Assembly (NCBI GenBank): GCA_964425605.1
Contig: CAYRNR010000002.1
Location: forward strand, 1 to 64,000
Source of the DNA: CAYRNR01 sp964425605
GTDB lineage: Bacteria; Myxococcota_A; UBA796; UBA9615; CAYRNR01
DNA length: 64,000 nucleotides
Direction: 5' to 3'
The notes beneath the pieces are model-generated. The model did not search any database and had not been told where the DNA came from. It saw only the letters and a program-made list of their open reading frames with translations. A program made the translations under genes and the position numbers. Shown here in pieces: positions 59,455 through 64,000 of this stretch (its first letter is position 1; each line of letters starts with the position of its first letter).

Positions 59455-60359
59455 CGGTCCTCCTCCTCGGGGCCCGCCCAGAAGTCGTGGAAGTTGTACC
59501 ACTGCAGCGGGAACCGCCGACAGTACGCTTCCAGCCGTTCGACGAACGTCTCGGCGAGGGCCTTCATGCGCAGCCGCCGGCCGGCGCGGGTGGCCGGGAT
59601 GTCCGGATCGGTGGTCACCTCGCGGATGTCCATGACGTAGGTGGCAGGGCCCGTGCGGGACACCAGGGCGGTGAACACCGGGCAGTTCTGGGACGTGGCG
59701 ATGGCGTAGGGCCACATGGGGAAGGCCGCCTCGTCGCCCAGGAACGGCAGGCGTGCCTTCGCGCCTCGATCGCCGACCCGATCGGCCATCACCGCCACGA
59801 TCTCGCCGGCCTCGATTCGCGCCCGGAGGGTCAGGACCAGGTCCAGGTCGCCCGGCTGGACGAGCACCATCTGATCCTCCACGTCCGGGGCGAACCGCTT
59901 GAGCTCCTGGTACAGCACCGGGGACAGGGCCGTCTGGACCACGGGTGTGACGTTGAAGCGCTGGCCGTCCTCGCACAGCCGGCCCACCTCGATGGGTCCC
60001 ACGTGGGCGCACAGCATCACGGCGCCGCGCCGGGTCCGCACCACCTCCTCGGCGGACTCGCACACCTCCCCGGTGACGCTGAACAGGTCGGCGCGTCCCA
60101 TCAGCATGTAGGCGCGGTCCAGGATGCCCTCGGCGAAGTTGCGGATCGTGGCGTAGGCCATGGCGAAGCTGCTGCGGCCGGCGGCGCGCCGGTGGAACGA
60201 CGCCAGGTGGCGCCGCGCGGTGGGCGAGAACAGCGTGTAGTAGAACGCCACCACGGCCACCACCGCCCGCGTGAAGCGGTAGCCCATCACCCGCATGGTC
60301 CACAGGGTCAGCCGCAGCCCCAGGACGTTGCCCCGCTCCCTGGCGTCGGTCCAGCTCAT
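59451..60359 (-). CDS. LpxL/HtrB-like lipid acyltransferase, APE locus
   Basis: A 302-residue protein of the LpxL/HtrB lysophospholipid acyltransferase superfamily. It has an N-terminal helix (about 28-45), the active-site His in Cys-Ala-His-Val-Gly-Pro-Ile-Glu (family pattern HxxxxE), an Ala-Asp-Arg-Val-Gly-Asp-Arg block and a late Trp-Tyr-Asn-Phe-His-Asp-Phe-Trp. In APE loci it is thought to link the polyene to a lipid. ATG 60359 overlaps the glycosyltransferase stop (ATGA). Confidence 0.88.
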   Translation of the reverse strand: MSWTDARERGNVLGLRLTLWTMRVMGYRFTRAVVAVVAFYYTLFSPTARRHLASFHRRAAGRSSFAMAYATIRNFAEGILDRAYMLMGRADLFSVTGEVCESAEEVVRTRRGAVMLCAHVGPIEVGRLCEDGQRFNVTPVVQTALSPVLYQELKRFAPDVEDQMVLVQPGDLDLVLTLRARIEAGEIVAVMADRVGDRGAKARLPFLGDEAAFPMWPYAIATSQNCPVFTALVSRTGPATYVMDIREVTTDPDIPATRAGRRLRMKALAETFVERLEAYCRRFPLQWYNFHDFWAGPEEEDR

Positions 60360-61102
60360 GGACGGCCTCGCAGGCGGCGCCAGAGGCGGCCCAGCCAGCG
60401 TCCCACGCTCAGCAACACGAAGGCGTTCGTCATCCAGAAGTGCAGCAGCGAGAAGCGCAGGTTGTCCCGCAGGGGCTGGAAGCCGCTGACCCGCTCCTCG
60501 GGGGGGAAGTACCGGACAAGGGTGGGTAGCCCGCGCACGTCCACGCCCGCCCACACGGCGCGCACGAGCACCTCCACGTCGAAGTCCATGCGATCGCCGC
60601 GGACGCGCACCCGGTCGAACATGGCCAGCGGGTAGACCCGGTAGCCGCACTGGGTGTCGGTGAGGGGGTGGCCGCCGGTCTCGAGGCGATACCAGAACAC
60701 GCCGAAGTGCCGCCCGAAGGTGGCCGATCCGGGCACGGGGTCCGTGCACAGGCGCTCCCCGGAGATGACGGCGGCCGGCGCGCAGCGCGAGGCCTCGAGG
60801 AATCGCGGGATGTCTCCGGGATCGTGCTGGCCGTCGGCGTCGAGCTGGACCACGTGGGTGAACGACAGCTCGCGGGCCCGCGCCAGGCCGGTCTTGACCG
60901 CGGCGCCCTTACCGCGGTTGCGCTCGTGGCGCAGCACCACCACCCCGTCCCCCTGATCGACGGTGTCCGCGCCGTGGTCGCACGAGCCGTCGTCGACCAC
61001 GATCACGTCCTCGACGTGCGCGCGCACCCGGCGAACCACCTCGGAGATGGTGCCCCCGTTGTCGTACAGGGGGATCACAGCGCAGGGGCGGTGGTCGCTC
61101 AT
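60356..61102 (-). CDS. GT2 glycosyltransferase, APE locus
   Basis: A 248-residue family 2 glycosyltransferase. It has an N-terminal Ile-Pro-Leu-Tyr-Asp-Asn, Val-Val-Asp-Asp-Gly-Ser for nucleotide sugar binding, Gly-Lys-Gly-Ala-Ala-Val-Lys and Gln-Leu-Asp-Ala-Asp-Gly-Gln-His for the metal site (DxD). A C-terminal hydrophobic segment probably binds the membrane. It would add a sugar to a lipid or polyene headgroup; such enzymes occur in APE clusters. ATG 61102 overlaps the ApeI-like stop (ATGA). Confidence 0.9.
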   Translation of the reverse strand: MSDHRPCAVIPLYDNGGTISEVVRRVRAHVEDVIVVDDGSCDHGADTVDQGDGVVVLRHERNRGKGAAVKTGLARARELSFTHVVQLDADGQHDPGDIPRFLEASRCAPAAVISGERLCTDPVPGSATFGRHFGVFWYRLETGGHPLTDTQCGYRVYPLAMFDRVRVRGDRMDFDVEVLVRAVWAGVDVRGLPTLVRYFPPEERVSGFQPLRDNLRFSLLHFWMTNAFVLLSVGRWLGRLWRRLRGRP

Positions 61103-61449
61103 GACTCCAGCTGCAGCGCCCCGCCGGAGATGTCCCGCCGGCCCGCGGCAAAGGTGTAGCGCACGTCGCCGGCCTCCCCGAGGTCGATGCGGAAGTCCAC
61201 CACCGTGCCCGGCTCGAGGCGGCCGTTGAACTTGACCCGGCCCAGGCGGCGCAGCCGCACCGTCCGCCCCAGGGCGCGGCCCACGATCTCCTGGACCATC
61301 TGCAGCTGGGCCGCGGCCGGGAAGATGGGGCTGCCGGGGAAGTGCCCCTCGAAGCACCGCAGATCGGCGCCGAAGCACACCTGCCCGGTCACCCGCGAGC
61401 CACGGTGACGAAGCGCCAGGAGCGTTCCCCACGGGGTCTGTTCCCTCAT
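61099..61449 (-). CDS. ApeI-like hotdog dehydratase
   Basis: A 116-residue single hotdog of the ApeI type, shorter than FabZ. The motif Glu-Gly-His-Phe-Pro-Gly-Ser-Pro-Ile-Phe-Pro (about 34-44) carries the expected catalytic His36. A Val-Lys-Phe-Asn strand and a Leu-Glu-Pro-Gly-Thr turn follow. It should dehydrate 3-hydroxyacyl-ACP intermediates. ATG 61449 overlaps the KS-CLF stop (ATGA). With the ApeP-like protein it gives the pair of dehydratases expected in an APE system. Confidence 0.85.
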   Translation of the reverse strand: MREQTPWGTLLALRHRGSRVTGQVCFGADLRCFEGHFPGSPIFPAAAQLQMVQEIVGRALGRTVRLRRLGRVKFNGRLEPGTVVDFRIDLGEAGDVRYTFAAGRRDISGGALQLES

Positions 61450-63749
61450 CCGTCATCCCCCACGGCCACCACCGCGGCGCGCACCTCACCGGCTGCGGCC
61501 ACCGACAGGGCCAGCACCACGTCGCCGGCTTCGCCTCGGGCCAGGGCGTCGGCCAGGCCGAACAGGGGCCCCAGCGCCGGGGCCCAGCCCAGCGCCATCG
61601 AGGTGTCCCGCAGGCCCCCGAAGCGGCCGTCCAGGGTCGCGTCCACGGCGGCCGCGTGGGCCGAAGGCCGCTGGATGGAGGCGCACACCACGGTCACGGC
61701 GGCGGCGGCCAGGCCTGCGTCGGCCAGCGCGCCGTCGACGAGGTCGTCCACCTGCGCCCGGGCTGGCGCGCCGGCCCAGAACTGGCCCCGCTGGGCGAGG
61801 ATCCGGCCGAGGATGGGAGCGCCCCGTTCCGAGGCAGCGCTCCGGGCCTCCAGCAGCGCCACCACGGCGCCCTCGCCCGGCGGCTGCTCCCGCAGCAGCC
61901 CCACCTCGTCGAGATCGGCGTGTACCCGCGGCGAGACCTCGTCCACGGCGCCCGCGAGGACGCAGTCGGTGTGCCCCAGCGCGACGGCGTCCGCCGCACA
62001 ACCCAGCGAGTCCAGCCCGGCCCCGTGGGACGAACACACCGCCGAGCTGTACCCCTTGAGGGAGAGCTCTCGCGCCACGTTGCCTCCGACCGAATTGGGC
62101 ACCAGGAAGGGGAAGTGGATCAGGTCCGGCACGTCCAGGCCGTGGCGGCAGATGCTGCCCAGGCAGCGCTCCTCGGCCGTGGTGGGGTAGCGAGCCATCC
62201 CCAGGACCAGCCCCACGTCGGTGCGGGCCCTCGGCAGCCCGGAGACGGCCCCCGAGACCAGGGCCTGCTTGGCGGCCAGGATCGCGTACTGGCTGCAGCG
62301 GTCCAGGCCGTCCAGGCGCAGACGGGGCTCGACGCGGCGGGGCACGAAGGGGGGGACGAGGGCGGCGTCGCGGCACCTCAGGTCCGACACGTCGTGCCGC
62401 TGGACCGGGGCGACGGCTCGACTCGAGGCCCGCAGGCCCTCGCACAGGGGATCGACGCCGAGGCCGAATCCCGAGACCACGCCCAGCCCGGTGATCACCA
62501 CGTCGCGCGCCGGCGCGGACGACTGGGCAGCGGCGGGGGGGTCGTCCGAGCCGGTGGCCAGGACAGCGGCGCAGTTGGCCCCGCCGAAGGCGCTGTTGGA
62601 CGCCAGGAACCGCGTGGCCTCGGTGGGACGAGGGAGGTTGGGCACGTAATCCAGCGGGCACGCCTCGCGGGCACCCGAGAAGTTCACCGTGGGGGGGAGC
62701 TGCCCCTGCTGCAGACACAGCAGGCTCGCGGTGGCCTCGAGGATGCCGGCCGCCCCGAGGGTGTGGCCCAGCTGGGACTTGGTCGAGCTCACCGGCGGGC
62801 AGGGATCGAAGAACCGCCCCAGCACGCGGCTCTCGGTCTTGTCGTTGGCCTCGGTGCCCGTGCCGTGGGCGTTGACGTAGCCGATGCTCTGGGGTGCCAC
62901 GCCCGCGTCGTCCACCGCGCGCGCCAGGCACAGCGCCAGGCCGTGGCCGCGGGGGTCGGGCAGCGTGGCGTGGTGGGCGTCGTTGCTCAGCCCGTAGCCC
63001 AGGACGAACCCCATGGGCTCGATCCCGCGAGCGAGCGCGCGATCCTCGCGCTCCAGCACCCAGAAACCGGCGCCTTCACCCAGGTTGAGCCCCGTGGGCG
63101 TGGAGAACGGCGCGCAGGGGCTCGCCGAGGTGGTCCGCAGGCGATCGAACCCCGAGAACGTGGTGCGGCTGAACGAGTCGGCGCCCCCCACCAACACCGC
63201 GTCGGCCCGGCCAGCGCGCAGCAGATCCGCGCCGAGGCCGATGGCGTTGGTGCTGGCCGAGCAGGCGGTGACCACCGTGGTGACCGGTCCCCCGACTCCG
63301 AAGCGTCCGGCCACGGTCAACGCCGCGCTGTAGTGCCGCTTGGCCCGCTCGAGATCCCCGTCCAGGGCGCCGGGCTCCTGCCCGTACAGCATCCGGTAGT
63401 GCCTCTCGGCGCTGAGCAGGCCGCCGTTGCAGGTGGCCATCACCAGGGCCAGCCGCTGCGGAGGAGGCGGGTCGCTCTCGAGCAACGCGCTGTCGGAGAC
63501 GGCCTCCGACGCGGCGATCAGGGCCAGCTGGGTGAACCTGTCGAGGGCGTCGTGGTCGCCGCACGACGTCTCCAGGGCGGGCCCTCGAATCTCGCCGCTG
63601 TACCGCCCGACGAAGGGCTCCAGGTCGAACCCCTCCAGCGGGGTCAGGCCGCTGTCCCCGGCCAGCACGGCGCCCGCGAAGGCGTCGCAGCCCACCCCGA
63701 GGGCGCTGATGGCGCCGGCGCCGGTGATGGCCACGCGGGGCGCGGTCAC
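61446..63749 (-). CDS. fused ketosynthase-chain length factor
   Basis: 767 residues in two ketosynthase folds. The first (about 5-400) is complete: Cys163 (Thr-Ala-Cys-Ser-Ala-Ser), His295 (His-Gly-Thr-Gly-Thr) and His329 (Gly-His-Thr-Leu-Gly). The second (about 415-767) keeps a Cys572 (Val-Cys-Ser-Ser-His-Gly) but has no His-Gly-Thr, and the Lys-x-x-x-Gly-His segment reads Leu-Gly-Trp-Ala-Pro-Ala. It looks like a chain length factor. In described APE clusters these two functions are separate proteins that form a heterodimer; here they are one chain. GTG 63749 overlaps the next gene's stop (GTGA). Confidence 0.9.
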   Translation of the reverse strand: MTAPRVAITGAGAISALGVGCDAFAGAVLAGDSGLTPLEGFDLEPFVGRYSGEIRGPALETSCGDHDALDRFTQLALIAASEAVSDSALLESDPPPPQRLALVMATCNGGLLSAERHYRMLYGQEPGALDGDLERAKRHYSAALTVAGRFGVGGPVTTVVTACSASTNAIGLGADLLRAGRADAVLVGGADSFSRTTFSGFDRLRTTSASPCAPFSTPTGLNLGEGAGFWVLEREDRALARGIEPMGFVLGYGLSNDAHHATLPDPRGHGLALCLARAVDDAGVAPQSIGYVNAHGTGTEANDKTESRVLGRFFDPCPPVSSTKSQLGHTLGAAGILEATASLLCLQQGQLPPTVNFSGAREACPLDYVPNLPRPTEATRFLASNSAFGGANCAAVLATGSDDPPAAAQSSAPARDVVITGLGVVSGFGLGVDPLCEGLRASSRAVAPVQRHDVSDLRCRDAALVPPFVPRRVEPRLRLDGLDRCSQYAILAAKQALVSGAVSGLPRARTDVGLVLGMARYPTTAEERCLGSICRHGLDVPDLIHFPFLVPNSVGGNVARELSLKGYSSAVCSSHGAGLDSLGCAADAVALGHTDCVLAGAVDEVSPRVHADLDEVGLLREQPPGEGAVVALLEARSAASERGAPILGRILAQRGQFWAGAPARAQVDDLVDGALADAGLAAAAVTVVCASIQRPSAHAAAVDATLDGRFGGLRDTSMALGWAPALGPLFGLADALARGEAGDVVLALSVAAAGEVRAAVVAVGDDG

Positions 63750-64000
63750 ACCCGCTCCAGCACGGCGGCGTGGTTGTAGCCCATGGCCGACGTCCCCAGG
63801 ACCAGGGCCCGGGTCCCCGGGCCGCACTCCGGCCAGACGTCCCCGCCCAGCCACGCGGCCACGGCCAGCGTCGCGCTCGCAGCCTCGGCGTACCCCGTGG
63901 CGCCCACGCAGTGCAGCGCGGTGGGAGCCCCGGCCCCGAACACCCTGGCCGCGGCGTCGCGCTCGCGGCGGTCGAACTCGTTGCCCATGGGCGCCGAGAG
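63746..64000 (-). CDS. ketosynthase-like protein, C-terminal part, cut by window edge
   Basis: The frame is open from the right edge to a TGA at 63746 and encodes a ketosynthase-type C-terminus: Asn-Glu-Phe-Asp-Arg-Arg-Glu, then Val-Gly-Ala-Thr-Gly-Tyr-Ala-Glu-Ala and a final Gly-Tyr-Asn-His-Ala-Ala. An ATG at 63988 exists, but the frame continues upstream in coding style, so this is only the tail of a longer gene. Its stop overlaps the KS-CLF start. It would be the fifth ketosynthase-related gene of the locus. Confidence 0.75.
   Translation of the reverse strand, partial: LSAPMGNEFDRRERDAAARVFGAGAPTALHCVGATGYAEAASATLAVAAWLGGDVWPECGPGTRALVLGTSAMGYNHAAVLERV

Overview
The DNA is very GC-rich and tightly packed. 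It looks like the chromosome of a Myxococcota-type (former deltaproteobacterial) Gram-negative bacterium. The evidence is secreted proteins with aspartate-rich (DDDD) linkers, an extracellular protease with a MYXO-CTERM-like Cys/transmembrane/Arg tail, AgmX/PglI-type C-terminal domains, RCC1 and HEAT-repeat surface lipoproteins, a eukaryote-like Ser/Thr kinase, a multihaem cytochrome lipoprotein, and outer-membrane biosynthesis loci. This placement is an inference; no rRNA or tRNA gene was recognised.

Layout. Positions 1-13.2 kb hold a thioesterase, small membrane proteins, an FTP/M4-M36-like metalloprotease, a VirK-like lipoprotein, a DUF1838 gene divergent from a LysR regulator, and a run of coupled surface lipoproteins (FN3/AgmX, HEAT). 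13.2-20 kb holds a tandem HU-like protein, a REP-associated transposase with its REP hairpins, a natural phosphotransacylase-butyrate kinase fusion, an L,D-transpeptidase, a double AgmX_C protein and an EndA-type nuclease. 20-25 kb holds an RluA enzyme and carA-carB, which look more like the animal CAD enzyme than the E. coli one. 25-30.2 kb holds RCC1 and cytochrome c lipoproteins and a DoxX-pirin pair behind a palindromic operator.

30.2-46.6 kb, minus strand, is one long coupled gene set: acyl-CoA dehydrogenase, a 2559-residue type I PKS (KS-AT-KS-ACP-ACP-KR-DH), Sfp-type PPTase, transmembrane Ser/Thr kinase, a TPR-TonB receptor fusion and a lipoprotein. It lies downstream of a TetR gene whose presumed operators sit at the operon promoter. 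Both ACPs carry Thr where the phosphopantetheine-bearing Ser should be.

48.3-64 kb is an aryl-polyene (APE)-like locus. It contains an ACP, several ketosynthases including a fused KS-CLF, ApeI- and ApeP-like dehydratases, two acyltransferases, a GT2 glycosyltransferase, LolA-like, MMPL, DUF3261 and COG4648 proteins, and an unexpected B12-type radical SAM enzyme. The locus runs off the right edge. No AMP ligase, ketoreductase or ammonia lyase is visible in the window. The two lipid/polyene systems lie about 3 kb apart and may both supply modified outer-membrane lipids; that link is inference.
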